Shown: positions 1 through 12,240 of the stretch, in pieces
Layout: the number at the start of each line of letters is the position of its first letter
Position numbering within the stretch: the first letter of the stretch is position 1
Assembly (NCBI GenBank): GCA_949358305.1
Contig: OX442314.1
Span: 38,661,211-38,725,210 of the forward strand
DNA from: Strigamia acuminata
Taxonomy: Eukaryota; Arthropoda; Chilopoda; Geophilomorpha; Linotaeniidae
Reading direction: 5' to 3'
DNA: 64,000 nucleotides
Made by a program: the position numbers and the translations under genes
Notes under the pieces: generated by a model
Database searches by the model: none
The model's input: only the letters and a program-made list of their open reading frames with translations
What the model was told of the DNA's origin: nothing

Positions 1-3
1 TTC

Positions 4-201
4 CTACTCTAAACACGCCTCTAAAAGTTTTGGATTAAACAATAGTTCATCTGCATCATCTATGTCCTCATAACGTGTGTTCAATCTCGTTGATAATGGT
101 TTGGATACTTCTCTGCCAACTAATTTGCTCCAGAAAAAGCTGCTCGATTCTACTAAGCACACAGTTATATCTTTAATTTCACCTATTTCTAGGTCCAACA
201 T
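4..201 (-). CDS. Tudor-domain-like exon, partial gene running off the left edge
   Basis: An ATG at 201-199 opens 65 codons on the minus strand. The pattern VCLVESSSFFWSKL followed by an acidic-aromatic stretch (RYEDIDDADELL) resembles the start of a Tudor domain, where a strand, a Ser/Pro turn and an aromatic residue begin the methyl-arginine-binding barrel. Such proteins usually act in germline piRNA granules. The frame meets a stop at 4-6, but GAGTAGGA there could also be a donor site, so this may be one exon of a gene continuing to the left. No RNA evidence is available and the motif match is short, so the family name is tentative. Confidence 0.4.
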   Translation of the reverse strand: MLDLEIGEIKDITVCLVESSSFFWSKLVGREVSKPLSTRLNTRYEDIDDADELLFNPKLLEACLE

Positions 202-1620
202 AAACTATGGATAATAAATAATAATCATCGTCAGGGTTGTTTGGATTCGCTGAGTTGCCAGCTGGAATTATTTCGTTTTCTATTGTTAAATGATTGGGGA
301 TAATCTGTCAGCAAAAGTGAACATTATTTCTATATACAGGGTGGTCAGAAAGTCTGGTTCTCAGTAAATAATTCCCAAACTGTTCTAGATGTTGATTCAG
401 CAAAATTATTGTAAAGGTAGTATGTCGGGGGAAATCCAATTATGTCCAGCATGTTTCAACTGCTCAATTATGCTCTGAAGCACTTGAAAAAAGCGATTGA
501 TGGAGAACGACAGCAAAAGAAGAGAAAAGAAAACAAACAAAAGCCATCAAATTGGAAAAATTAATCCTTAAGGATGTGAATGATGGAACAAATGATTAAA
601 TAAATAAAATAAAACAATAAAATAATTTGTAATATGTGCTTCACGTTTTGGGCACTAGATGGCGCCACTCGAGCGTGAATCCACCTCGGCCATTTAATGT
701 CCTTTTTTTTTTTTTTTGTTAATAAATTTTTATCTCTTTAATCTACCATTAATTTAAAACTTGTGTAAAAGCTTTTCAATTAAAAATAAATTTATTACAA
801 ATGAAGAACAAGTGCTTAAGATCCTCAATAAATCACTGTCAATCAAATGATTTATCAGTCGCTTAAACGAGTTTTTCACTCGCCGCAAAGATTAACTGCT
901 CTCGTGTCGTGTCATTAACACAACTAGAGTTAATAAAATTACAGAAAATTAAAATTAAAAAGCATTGTGGCGGGATTAAGTTAAAATAATTAGCGCTTTA
1001 ACTAAATTTTATTTTTTTTTATTTTTAACATATATATATATTTTTTTTGTTACCGTATTTTCCCAAGTGTTGTTATAGTGAGAATGAGACGTGTGTTATT
1101 TCATGCTGGAGAGAAGATGTTTTTTGGACTTTTTGTATAACAAGTGGTAGCAGAGGGTGGTTTCCTCTTCATCTTGCCTTTTACCTCACAGATAACATGT
1201 TGCTTACAGCACAGCGCATTCATTTGTGCTGTAATTAAATAAAACTGGTTTGAAACAAATTTCTTGTCACATTGCGCTGCTAAACACAGTTGTTTATGAA
1301 TTGCACTCGTAAATCATGGCGACCTGGATCAGCTGAGCCGCGCTGGAAAATCCCACTAACAGACCTGTAATCAACAAATGTTTGTTCTTTCTTTTTGAAT
1401 TACCGTAAACATTTAATTACATTTTATATCTTTCCACTTACACAACTCACGTACTAAGAAGAGAAGAGTGAAAAAACATTTTAATTACATTCATTAAAAA
1501 GTTTAAAAACTGTCTAGTTTTAAAAATCGACGCTAGTGGCGCTCGTCGCGATTCTTCATTCGCTCAATAGATGGCTAAATAAGAGTTTTATTTTTATCTA
1601 TACGTATATAATAATATTAT
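202..1620. other. Intergenic stretch with no gene seen
   Basis: AT-rich spacer between the Tudor-like exon and the 3' end of hedgehog. At 339-365 there is a TACAGGGTGGTCAGAAAGTC-type end like those of many invertebrate DNA transposons; a related end is at about 32262, but no transposase follows. A CTCF-like motif lies at 651-666. Short frames such as 1047-1238 have no recognisable content. Confidence 0.6.
651..666 (+). promoter_or_regulatory. CTCF-like motif (GCACTAGATGGCGCC)
   Basis: Matches the animal CTCF core CCASYAGRKGGC at nearly all positions. It sits about 1.2 kb beyond the 3' end of hedgehog. It is a sequence match only; occupancy is unknown. Confidence 0.35.
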
Positions 1621-1625
1621 ATATA

Positions 1626-1643
1626 TATTTATTTATTTATTTA
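1626..1643 (-). terminator. Overlapping AATAAA polyadenylation signals for hedgehog
   Basis: On the minus strand this stretch reads as overlapping AATAAATAAATAAA about 180 bp beyond the hedgehog stop codon, a plausible 3' end signal. Confidence 0.5.
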
Positions 1644-1820
1644 GAGTAACATAAAAAAAAAATACTCGATCGTACAAATTTATACTTACGTTGAACAAAA
1701 TTAAAAATTAAAATTAAAATTCGCTTCTCCGATTTGTCCAAATTGTTGACTTTAAATTTAAATATAAATTAGAAAAAAAAACTCGGCGACAAATAACATT
1801 TCTGTACAAATTCCACGCGT

Positions 1821-4328
1821 TCACTCGGAGAAGAAAAAAGTGGAAGGAAAAGTCCGTTTGGCCACACTCAGCAGAAAGCGCGGATACCAATGCACGCCGT
1901 CGCCACCCGACGGCGCCCAAATCGACAATGACGTCACTCGCTCGACCAACCGCGTCACAGCATACAATATCCTGGCCGGAGCCATCGCCCAATGAGCGAC
2001 GCCAAATCCTTCAAACATGGCGTAGCACGAAACCAACACTCCGTCCACGACGATCGTTCCGTGCTGCGTCAACGGCGCGTAAATCCCCTTCTCGACTCTC
2101 GCCGACACGCCGACGACGCTCTCCAGTCGCGCCTCCGACCGGCCGTCCGCGACAACATACACGCGATGACCCACTCGCACGTCGCGAGCGAAGACGTAAA
2201 CCTCGCCCGACGAGTTCGACGCGGCCGGCAACAGATGCTCGCGGCTCAGCACGAGTCTTTTGGACGACTCCGTCTCGAGCACGACGAAATCCAAACTCAC
2301 GTCCGCATTCCGGTGCAGGAAAAACAAGACCGGGCTGAAGACCGGTCGGTTGTTCTCGTCCAGCGTGAAAACTCGCTCGCCCGCCCGCAACTCGTCCATG
2401 GATTTCGTCCCGGTCGGCGTGCGCACCGTCCCTGCGCCGTGGAAACAACCGCCGCTTTTGGCCGCTTGCGACGACTCTGGAAATGGAGAAAAAAAATTAA
2501 AAATCAAAGAGGGGAGCGAGGGAAAGAAAAAAAGGGAAGAAAGCGAGATAGCCTCAAGTAGTGGCGCCCCTCGGCGGCCAAAGCGATTGCTGTCAGGCCG
2601 CCTGTTAAACAAGGGGCTCATCATCGACCTCTCAGCTCAAATTAGCGGCCGGGGCCGACACACGCAGGCCCCACACGAAGACGGCCTTGGGCGCAGCGCT
2701 CGATAGACACCAGGGCGGCGCAGCGCAATGCAGAGTCCCGCAACTGTGTTGGTTTTCTTTGACGACTGAGTTTTTCAGGATGGGATGCGATCCGGCCCAA
2801 ATTGAATTCGGATGGGATTGAATCGGATTCGGATGGTCCCAAATCTATTCGATTTTTTTTTGAATCGGATTGGATAATTCAAAATTTTATCCGTACATTC
2901 TGGATAGTATTGGGGGAAAAAGCAGAAACCAATCCTATAATCCAAAATTCAAAAAATTAATTTAAATGCACTTTGTTTTAAATTCTTAAGGTTCTTTTTC
3001 ACTTTTTGCGACTTCTTTTGGTCAGTTTTGCACTTAATTCGTCCGTTTTTGGTCATTTTTGCTCTTTTTTAACGTTTTTTGGTCATTTCTGCACTTAATT
3101 CATCAGTTTTTGGGTCATTTTTGCTCTTTTTAAACGTTTTTTGGTCAGTTTTGCACTTAATTCATTCTTTTTTGGTCATTTTTGTTCTTTTAAAACTTTT
3201 TTTGGGTCATTTTTGCTCTTCTTAAACCTTTTTTGGTCATTTCTGCACTTAATTCATCAGTTTTTGGACATTTTTGCACTTAATTCATCAGTTTGAGACG
3301 TTTGGACGTTTGCGGCCCAATCCTATCCGCAATCCGCACTCGGTTTGAATTGAATGAGGATAAGATTAGATGGGCCACCACCTTTTTCCGAACAGGATCG
3401 GACATTTGGTTTATCCATCCGAAACTTTTTGGATTGGATCGGATTTTTAAAAACTCCGATCTAAACCCACCCTTGCAGTTTATCTTACCTGACTTGACGG
3501 AGCAATGGATATGCGACCTGGATTCGTAGTAGACCCAATCGAAGCCCGCTTGCACGGCCAAGCGTGCCAGCAGGCCGTACTTGGAGCGGTCCCTGTCCGA
3601 CGTGGTGATGTCGACCGCGCGGCCCTCGTAGTGCAGCGAGTCGGTCGCGTGGATTCCCTCGTCGTCCCACGCTTCCGTCACCCGCAATTTCACGCCCGGC
3701 CATTGGTTCATCACGGAAATGGCCAAAGTGTTCAATTTCTCTTTGCATCTCTGGAAAAAAAATAAATAAATAAGAAAAACATTGAAATTCCGATGTCACA
3801 CGGTCTGGTGGACGTGAAAAGACGAGTTGACAAAACGCGGTGGGTCCGTTTCGCTTCCTATCCCCACCCCAATAATCTGCAATACGCTTGGGCGCGTGCT
3901 CCGAAGCAACACCCCACCAGGGGGCGACGGGTTCACCCGCCACCCACTAATATTGTCTCCCCCTCAACTTTATCCGTCGAATAACTCGCTAATACACTTA
4001 GAAATTCAAATTAAATTCGCCAATTAGAAGGAAAAACCGGCTTTTGGTGTTTTTTTTTTTTAATTTTTTTTTCTTTCTTTCGGTGCGCCGTTGATAACAA
4101 TTCACAGCACGTGTCGGCCATCTTGTAAGTGGACGAAGCTCGCCCTTAATGAAAAGCAGACTCGTGTTAAAATGACTAATTCCCTTCTTTCTCATGGGAA
4201 AATGTCAGGAGCTCGACACAAAATTCCGACGTGGAAAGACGCTCAAATAGGGTCCCCGTCATAAACAATGACGTCAAACAACGTCTATGCAACGTCTCGC
4301 AACGAAACGAAAAAAAATTCCTCATAAA

Positions 4329-4360
<32 letters not shown>

Positions 4361-7300
4361 TGGTCGCCTTCCTTTTCTTTTCTTTTCTTTTCTTTTCTTT
4401 TCTTTTCTTTTTATGGGCGCCCGAATGAAATTTCCCCGAAGAGGCGAGCTCGACTCATAGGTCACGTCACTTCCTGTTGCACGTCAAGCGGCGCTCCTAT
4501 TTATTTAATATTTCGCAGCTGCAAACCTATAATTTCATTTTCGATAAGGAAATTGACCTTGGCAATTAAAGTTCACTTTAAAGTCTAACGAGCAATCACA
4601 CGCACGAGCACGACGCGCTCAACAACGCGGAAAAAGCGAACATTCAGACTTCATTCGATCCGCGGGAGCAAGAGCAGCGAACCGGCGACACAAAGTGGCA
4701 ATATCGTTGACACAAAGTGGCATTTTCCTCACAATGGAACCCGGGGGCCGCGCGGGGTGCGCTGGGGGTGCCCCGGGGTACCCCGAGGAGTCGTGAGACA
4801 CAGAGTTGTGACTCCTACAAGTGACACATGTCAGTCGGACATCGCTCCCCCCGTTTCGATTCAATCAAACACCTCGGACAAAGAGAGACGATTATTTCAT
4901 AATTTAATTGGGAAAAACCAACCCGAGATTCGTGGTCGGATGATTTAGAACCGATCGCCTCCCGACCCCCCGGAGCCGTGCAGGGGGGGTCGCGAGCACA
5001 AGCATTTTTTCCCTTTTCCCAGTCCTATTCCCAGCTTCACGTGGCTTTGTTGGCACTTTACTCGAAATACCTGCCGGTTGGTGAATCGCACCGCGCTCAC
5101 CAGGGGTGCTCCGGTGGCCCGAAAGTCGTTATCTATCAATTTAAAAGCACACACCGCAATTCATTATCGTTATCGTTATTTATTTTCAATTATAGAGGGT
5201 TTGCGGGATGCGTTTTTCCCTTATTTTGCTCCACGATACACTATTTAAGTAGCATATTGTCGGCCATTTTGTGGGAATTGTTCTATCAGTAGTTGGGTGA
5301 AATAGTTTATAGGTGGGAATTGTTCTGTTAGTAGTTTGGTGAAATAGTGTAGTGATGAGGGAAAAATGGAGCCCGCAAACTCTCTGTTTATCGCTATTTT
5401 TGTACCGTATAGTCTTAAACCGTAAGGGGGAAACTGCATCCCGTCGCGGACTGGCGGTTAACGAGCAAATTACATTGACAGTTGACACGAGTGTCAAAAC
5501 AAGGTTTTATTATGGCGTTGGCTTGAAAAAAGGCTTATTTGCTACGTGTCTACAACAAATAACGAGCAAATTACATTCAGTCTGGAGTCTGTGGGTTTGT
5601 GGCTCGGGGCGAATGAATCTCAACTCGCCAATCGTGTCCGTCGAGTGACCAGTGCGAAGTGGATTGGATGCGAGCACGGCACAAAGACAAACCCACCGGC
5701 CGCCGCCGAAATGCTAAGCGAGGCGAGTTAATGGTAATAAATTAAGCGCAATTTTTGCAAATTTTCAAATTTGCAGCGTCAAAAGTGTAGAGCGCATGTG
5801 CAGACTCGATGCAGTTTCGCGTGTGATTGAATGGGCCTACTTATCAACTCGTGATTTAGCTGCGTGTAATAAATGGTGCCAACAGTCTCACCTGTAATTT
5901 GACGCAACCGCCAACTGGCCAGTGGGCAGGAGCAAACCTCACAATTTACATCGAGCCAATCGAGGATGGCCATGTTTTATTCACACCACCCGAAAAAAAA
6001 AATTTTAAAAAAAAATATTTAAAAAAAAAAATATATTTTTCTGTCCATTTGCTCTTCTTCATCTTTCTATTGATCTTTGCACAGGAGAGAAAAAGAAAGA
6101 GAAGAAAAGAGTAAATAATGGTGCGTGTGGGGGATGTACGTATATGTATTGTGGTGTGAACAAAAAGTGGCCCCCAAAAGAAGCCACAGACGCGCCTGTG
6201 TTTGTCCAGTGGGCGGCCCACTGCAAACAAAAGAACATTCCGCTTAACGACTGACGCCTGGTGACAACAAATGGCAAAAGGCCAAAACAAACATCAATAG
6301 AAGAGAGGAGCTGAATGGGAAAACATGTCAAAAATATTTCCTTCCTTCCTATTCACAAAACCGCAATAAAAATGAATAAAAATCAATAAAAATGAAAAAA
6401 AAACAATAAAAATCAATAAAAATCAATAAAAATTAATAAAAATCAATAAAAATCAACAAAAATCAATAAAAATCAATAAAAATCAACAAAAATCAACAAA
6501 AATCAATAAAAATCAAACCAACTCACTTTAAAATTTTTAACCCATATATCAACGTCTTATGTAAACACGTTCACATAACCGAATAACTCGCAGTTCGCGT
6601 TTCATTTCAGATAAACATAAGTAGGTGCATAATGTGTAAACAATGCAATGCAATCGCGATGAAATGCAAGTCCGGGCGAGTCGGACTTGTCGGGGATCGC
6701 GAGCTGGTTTAGAACGTGGACATAGTATCGCACTTAACCATTTATTAGCAATTAAAAGTTAAATGTTGATTATCATTACGAGTAATAAACCCGATCCTTT
6801 GCAATTTTTTTTTCTTTCTTTTTTTCTTTCCATCGCGCTCGAGCTCGAATGAATGTGTATACGTTAAAGGATCTTGTTTCCACGGCATTAAAAAGTGCCC
6901 TGAACATTAATTCAGACCTCGCGAGGTTAGAGTTGGCAATCTTTGAATCAAATTGTGTAAACCAACACTTTAATATCCCTCCCAATATTTGCAAATAAAA
7001 CAATTGAGAAAACATAAATTCCCGAGGAGAAAAAACGCTTTTCTAGAGTTCGAAATGAAGGGATTTTCGAGGGTAAGAGTATATTTTTTTTTATGCCTCA
7101 ACTCCATTTGGACAGTTGAAAACTATTTTTATATACCTGAAAAATGGTTTTTTACACCTGAAAAATGGTTTTTTACACCTAAAAAAAGGCATTTTTACAC
7201 CTAAAAAAGGCATTTTTACATCTAAAATTGCATTTCTACATTCGGATAACGCAGTTTCGTGAGTAAAAATTCAATTTTAGGTGTAAAAATGCAATTTCAG

Positions 7301-8238
7301 GTGTAAAAATGCAATTTCAGGTGTAAAAACAGCAATTTCAGGTGTGAAAATGCAGTTTCGTGTGTAAAAATGCAATATCAGGTGTAAAAATGCAATTTCA
7401 GGTGTAAAAAAATGCAATTTTACGTGTAAAAAATGCAATTTCAGGTGTAAAAAATGCAATTTCAGGTGTGAAAATGTAATTTCAAGTGTAAAAATGCAAT
7501 TTCAGGTGTAAAAATGCGTTCAAAAGTATAAAATTACATATTTTCACACTTAAAAATGCATTTCCCTGCATAAATTTCCATATTCCCAGAACTAAAAATG
7601 CATTTTCAAGTATAAAATTACATATTTTCAAGTCTAATGTAAACATTTTTAGCCTAAACATTACATTTTTAGCCTAAAAATTACATTTTTAGTCTAAAAA
7701 TTACATTTTTACCGCAAGAAATTGCAATTGAAGGTGTAAAAATGCATTTCCATGTCATTTTCATATTACACACTTTTAATTCTAAAGATTTTTGCACGTG
7801 TAAATGAAAATCGAAGTAGATCTAACACGACAGAAAACAAAAACAAAGTTTTGTCACGTGCATTTTTGATTCCCTTGCACCTCGGACGGATAAGAAGCGT
7901 TAAACGAACCAATTTACCTGCGTCATAAGCCAATCGGTGCCAGTCCCCTCTTCGTTTTTGAACACAATATCCATATTCCTATTGACGACCAGCTCGTGGA
8001 ACCTCTTGTCACCGCGGTGGATCCTTCCTTCGGGCAACCCACTGGCACCTAAAGTGTTCTCCGACACGTTCGGCACGTGCTGCTTGAACACGAGGGGCAT
8101 CAATTTGCGCCGCGCCGCCCGTCGTCCGCCGCCGCCGCGCCCGGGCCCGCAACAATCCACGGCCGGCGACGCCACCAACGCCGCGTAGAGGATGGCCAAT
8201 GCCCAAGCACCCCACCGCCGCCTCCACCGCCGCCGCAT
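1821..8238 (-). CDS. hh: Hedgehog protein precursor; exons 8238-7918, 3750-3489, 2476-1821
   Basis: Secreted morphogen precursor that cleaves itself and attaches cholesterol to its N-terminal signalling half. The three exons join with GT-AG introns and consistent phases (0, then 1) to give 412 aa. Residues 1-29 are an Arg-rich start plus hydrophobic signal peptide; CGPGRG begins at C30, the Cys normally palmitoylated. The Hedge domain covers about 45-194 and keeps HYEGRAVD (H147, D154) and HIHC (H189), the zinc ligands. Autocleavage is expected between G204 and C205 in AAKSGGCF. The Hint domain follows, with S272-R-E-H275 where TxxH is usual and C345 in the VSCYA block. The true start is ATG at 8238; the frame is open further upstream but without an ATG. 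Exons are much more GC-rich than the flanks. Introns are 1.0 and 4.2 kb and full of repeats. Confidence 0.97.
2770..2880. repeat. GGATTCGGATGG-type degenerate repeat in hedgehog intron 2
   Basis: Several imperfect copies of (G)GGATTCGGAT occur here and again at about 3395-3470 in the same intron. The same motif forms denser arrays at 32860-33000 and 33460-33535, so it is a dispersed low-complexity family. Confidence 0.5.
2985..3292. repeat. Minisatellite in hedgehog intron 2
   Basis: Five or more imperfect copies of a unit of about 55-60 bp built from the phrases TTTTTGGTCATTTTTGCTCTT and GCACTTAATTCATCAG, occupying most of the middle of the intron. Confidence 0.75.
3914..3930 (+). promoter_or_regulatory. 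CTCF-like motif in hedgehog intron 1 (CCACCAGGGGGCGACGG)
   Basis: Full match to the core CCASYAGRKGGC, located about 165 bp into intron 1 from exon 2. Similar motifs occur at 8804-8820 and 9233-9249 upstream of the gene. Function is inferred only from the motif. Confidence 0.4.
4373..4411. repeat. (TTTTC)n microsatellite preceded by a poly-A tract
   Basis: About seven or eight uninterrupted TTTTC units follow a run of some 24 A residues in hedgehog intron 1. Confidence 0.9.
4412..6360. other. Middle of hedgehog intron 1, no separate gene seen
   Basis: Non-coding. A duplicated phrase of about 40 bp (GGGAATTGTTCT...GTGAAATAGT) occurs twice at 5272-5348, and there are poly-A tracts at 5990-6035. 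The short open frames here show no domain or codon signal. Confidence 0.6.
6361..6520. repeat. AATCAATAAAA minisatellite in hedgehog intron 1
   Basis: About fourteen tandem copies of an 11-bp unit AATCAATAAAA with a few C/T variants. Confidence 0.9.
7125..7760. repeat. About 20-bp minisatellite with A-tracts in hedgehog intron 1
   Basis: Long array of a unit near GTGTAAAAATGCAATTTCAG (inner part, 7275-7520) that starts in the opposite orientation as TTTTTACACCTAAAAAAGGCA (7125-7230) and fades into related units containing TACATTTTTAG (7520-7760). The change of orientation makes parts of the array inverted. The unit resembles the minisatellite in the methyltransferase intron at 53340-54005. 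Confidence 0.9.
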
Positions 8239-8803
8239 CAGCTCCCGACACCGTGTGAGGTCTAGTGTGTCCGTGCAATGAGACCACGACCCTAACTGAC
8301 GGACCACTGCTGATTGGGGCCGGCCAACGCACGGGGGTGGGGCATATTCGCACCCGCCAATCCTCGCACCTGCAACCGCTATCAGGTGCTTCGATACCGA
8401 ACATTTACATACACTAATTCACACTTTGGAAGGAAAAAAAAAATCGTAATTCTCGCTCGTTTGCGTTTGGCGTTTCGTTTTATGGCACCGATGGGTTCAG
8501 CCGATGATGGGTGACCGTGGGGGGTTAAAAGGGACAGCGAACAAGGTCAAGTCGGACGAGTTTTCATCGACTGGTCACTTGGATATGTTGGTTTTGGGTT
8601 TTTTTTTGTGGTTTTTGTGTTTTGGTTTGTGAGAAACGGAACGAAGCGGGTGAGAATGTGCGGTGGAATGTGAGAAATCAAAATGGCGGTTGCTGAAAAG
8701 CTTGTAGTGGCCACGACTTATGACCAACACCACATGATGTTGCCGCTGGAATCTGGGTGGGGGTTCCTCGGAGCACCCCCCGCCGATCAAAGGCTCCCCG
8801 AGC

Positions 8804-8820
8804 TCGCCAGGGGGCGACGG
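8804..8820 (+). promoter_or_regulatory. CTCF-like motif upstream of hedgehog (CGCCAGGGGGCGACGG)
   Basis: Shares CCAGGGGGCGACGG with the intronic site at 3914-3930 and differs from the core consensus at one or two outer positions. It lies about 570 bp upstream of the hedgehog ATG. Confidence 0.35.
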
Positions 8821-9232
8821 CCTCATTAACCCGAAACAAAAACACAAAAAAGTCGTAAAATTTTTTTTTAAAAATTAAAAATTAAAAAAAAAAAAAATTA
8901 AAATTAAAATTAAAATTAAAAAAAAATTAATAATAATAATTTTAAAAAAATGGCCGTTTGTTTTTTTCTTTTCTGATAATTTTTCAATTTTTGCTTTTCA
9001 CCCTTTTCGGTTTGTCAATTTTTTTTTTCCTTCTTCTCCTTCGTCGTCTTCACGTAATTGTTGATTTCGGAGGGGAAAATGCCCACCTTCGAGTTGAAGT
9101 GTCAGGAGATTCCTCGCAAAGTTCCCACGCAGAGTTCAACTCGTCAACAATGAGGTAATTAATTGAAAGAGCCAATAAAACGACGAGTTTAACCACGCGC
9201 TGCCACGCCCACTTGACTCTGCAGCACCAAAG

Positions 9233-9249
9233 CCAGCAGGGGGGCGCCA
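9233..9249 (+). promoter_or_regulatory. CTCF-like motif upstream of hedgehog (CCAGCAGGGGGGCGCC)
   Basis: Matches the core apart from one extra G in the G-run. Part of a loose group of such motifs around hedgehog. Confidence 0.3.
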
Positions 9250-10239
9250 ACAACAGGTGGGCAACCAACCAACAAAAAAAAATAAAAAAAAAAAAACAAC
9301 AAAAAAAAAAATAAAAAAATCCACTAACAACTAACAACGGGGTCGTGTTATGACCGCCATTTTAAATTAACCTGAAAAAACACTTTATTTCGTTCGCCCG
9401 GCTCGCTATTTCGTTTCAGACCTGCATTGTTTACATTGATGGCGTCGCGGGGACGCCATGTTCATAGTTGGCATTTTTCTGTCACTAAGCCAGAGCCATA
9501 AATTAAGTCGGGCGGGCGAAAACTATAAACAACTTGCCATAACCACTTGCACTTGCGGCGCACTCTGGTTAATTCTCTGAAGAGGAGAAAAAAAAATAAA
9601 TTTATTTATTTTTATTTTTTATTATTTTTTTTTTTTGCGAGGTGTAAAATTGATTTTCATTGGCTTCGTACTCCCGTCCGAGTTGCCGAAAGGGACGGAG
9701 GAGAAGAGTGTCGAATGAGGAGGGAAGCAATTTGTCAATTACAGGCATAACAACGACCACACAAGCGCCAACACTCAGCGCCGCTCATTGCCAGAATGCG
9801 GAACTAATTTTCTTTTAAAATCTTGTAAATTAAAAAAATAAAAAAATTGAATAAATGCGGAAATTGGGTGTCGCAGACTCGCGGAGTGTTTTTGTTGTGT
9901 TTAGTGAATGGCTGTACTAAAAACTTCACTCGGGAACATTTTGAAACGCATCTAGCGCCTTCGAAGCACCCTCGAGATCTCAAAGCGGTGCGCCCGACCC
10001 CAAACCACACCACACCACTCAATCAGAGTAAACTGTAAACTAAATAATTGAAAATGCCACAGATGTTGACACAAGGTTGAGCTACGACTCAAATTTCAAA
10101 CTAGAGCTTTTCTCACGTCTTCTCCCTTTAAGACGAGCGAGGCAGTTAATGGCTCCTTGTTAGAATCAAAACGTGCAACTCACCAATAGAGGGAGAATCC
10201 AACATGGAAAGTTTTCCTAATTAGGGTTCAATATATTTT

Positions 10240-11420
10240 GACGGCTTCGAGAGATCAAATGTCCCGGTCATATTTTATTTGGTTGATTAAATTTTGAATA
10301 AAATTTACTCAATTTAAAAGCAACAGAATATTTATTTTTCGAAATAGTAATCCGTAAACTTGATTGGTTGTTCTACAAAGCTTCCGTAGGTTAGGTTGTG
10401 TAACCTGTAAGATTTATTCTTCTTTCAATACATATCTTGTTTTTGCTTGTGTGAACCCCGTACTCTCAACGTTGTACTCACTCGACAATGGAGGCTCGTT
10501 GACTCAACCGTCTGTGCTTTCCTGATGATTTTACTTCGAATTTCGTCCTGGCTGTTATATTTTGATGCTCTAAAATGTCGTGTGGTGAGGAATTGTTTGA
10601 AAGAGCAGTTGTTTCATAGACCTAGGTAAATTTTAATCGCGATGTAAACCGAAATGTTATAAAGAGGCCTATTTCTAACAATTCGAGTATTTTTATTTTC
10701 TTCGATTCAAAAAGGTTTCTTCGATGTTTGTGTTTAAACATTTACTTTATCTTTAAAAATTATTTTATATATACTTACTTTCTGTAATTTGATGGTTTAC
10801 TGTTATTTTTATAATTAAGATTGAATTGTTTGACTGGATTGGTTAAGGGGGTGTAAAATCCAACTCTCTACCTCCACGTGGTCACCCCTGGATAAACTGA
10901 GCAGCCACTTGGCTCAGTGAAACCAGAAGAGAGCTCTGGTCATTAGAAAATTTCTGACATTTATTCTAATAATCTAATTGTGTATTGTAAGCCCGCATTC
11001 CATAATGAATGTGGCATTTACCTTTTTTAATGTATTGTAAGCCCACATTTCTCCATGAATGTGGCATTTACATTGTATACAGTTTCTAAATATTTGTGCT
11101 GGCATTCACTTTTGCTGACTATTTTTAAGGAGACGGCTGTATAAATTAAACCGATTGGCCACTGTAATCTTTTTCTGTTGAGGATTTTGTATTGAATGGT
11201 CCACTTCACATTAACTTCTATTTCTCTCGCAATGCTTTTCGCATTAGTAATAATTTCATGAGAAGTGAGTGATAATATTTCAACTAAGAGGATATTTTTC
11301 TTAGTCACTCTTTCTGCATGCAATCTGTCTAGTTTTCTTAACATCAATTGTATACCATTAGTAAACACCAGTCGTGCTAATTTAACTTGATAAACAGCAA
11401 CAAAATGATGAACAAACACT
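10240..11420 (+). repeat. Dispersed repeat family, copy A
   Basis: About 1.1 kb here is strongly similar, in the same orientation, to 42425-45135. Shared landmarks include ATTTTATTTGGTTGAT, the GCCCGCATTCC/GAATGTGGCATTTACC phrases and CTGCATGC near the end. Copy A lacks the two MITEs found in copy B and so shows their empty sites. A minus-strand frame at 11027-11419 (130 codons, no ATG at its start) is shared in part, but I do not recognise it. Its nature (retroelement piece or segmental copy) is unresolved. Confidence 0.75.
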
Positions 11421-12240
11421 GGTGGTGTGTTGACCAGTTAAGAAAGGTAAAAACACCTATACTCTAGTTGCAGTCAAAGAGGCACATTAAACTCTGTAGT
11501 CTCATTTGCTGAGCTTTAGAATGGTGTCAATAACTTTTCAATTGCACCAATATCTATTTATGTAAGCTTAGCAAGGTCTGCTTTATTTTTTAAGAAGTAG
11601 GCTTCAATAAATTCTGAAAACAGGCTCAGTGTTCCAAATGAAATTCTGTATGCACCTGTAAGTTTTCTTTTTTTGGTTCAATGATTTTGTAGAGAAATTG
11701 GAATAATAAAACAATCATAAGTGAATAAATTTAAACAATCCTGTTGTATAAAACAACAAACAACTTCTACTATAATGCAAATTCAAAATGTTTTATTTTC
11801 TAATATGTCCTTGATGTATTCATAAAATAACCACTGCAATGCGCAGTCTGAACTATAACATAACAGCTAAAATGATAAGTCTTAATAAAAAAATTTAGGA
11901 GCCAAATCACAGACCACCCAAGTAGATTTAGGGACCATGCTAGACTAGCCAAACTAAAGGTGAAATATCTAAGCTTAGTACAGTATCAAATACAACATTT
12001 ACAATATAAAAATATGGCAGCCCATATGACATCATATGTTGATAAGTCTCTCAAATTATTGCTTCCGAGCTTTTGCACATATAAGTGTGGATTGTTCTAT
12101 TACTAAAATTCCATATGGAATTCTAGGATCCCAAGGTACATGCAATTCTCTGAAAAAAATTAAGATTGCCGAAGAGTAATTTCGTCCTCTTGTTATTGTT
12201 GAATGCAAACTAAATAAAAATTCACATTAAGTATTTATCT
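11421..12240. other. AT-rich spacer, nothing recognised
   Basis: No open frame of interest and no repeat structure noticed apart from AT richness. Confidence 0.5.

Larger units (their letters stand above)
8239..10230. other. Hedgehog upstream region, no gene seen
   Basis: Non-coding flank upstream of the hedgehog start, presumably including its 5' UTR and promoter, which I cannot place. It contains A/T-rich low complexity at 8855-8950, poly-A/T runs at 9270-9320 and 9590-9640, and two CTCF-like motifs at 8804-8820 and 9233-9249. Confidence 0.55.

Noticed and set aside
1928-2706. Long plus-strand and alternative-frame openings over the hedgehog third exon
   Set aside because: They are by-products of the GC-rich hedgehog coding sequence on the minus strand; the real frame carries the Hint domain.
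2985-3292. CRISPR-like array
   Set aside because: Repeats are imperfect, have no unique spacers, lie in an intron, and the genome is animal.
7277-7459. Repeat peptide [12 protein letters not shown]-type open frame
   Set aside because: It is a translation of the minisatellite in hedgehog intron 1, with no start context or conservation argument.
8239-8307. Upstream extension of the hedgehog first exon
   Set aside because: The extension starts with GTG, has no ATG and would place 23 residues before the signal peptide.
11027-11419. A host gene or envelope-like protein in the dispersed repeat
   Set aside because: The frame has no ATG at its start, only part of it is present in the second copy, and no motif could be recognised.
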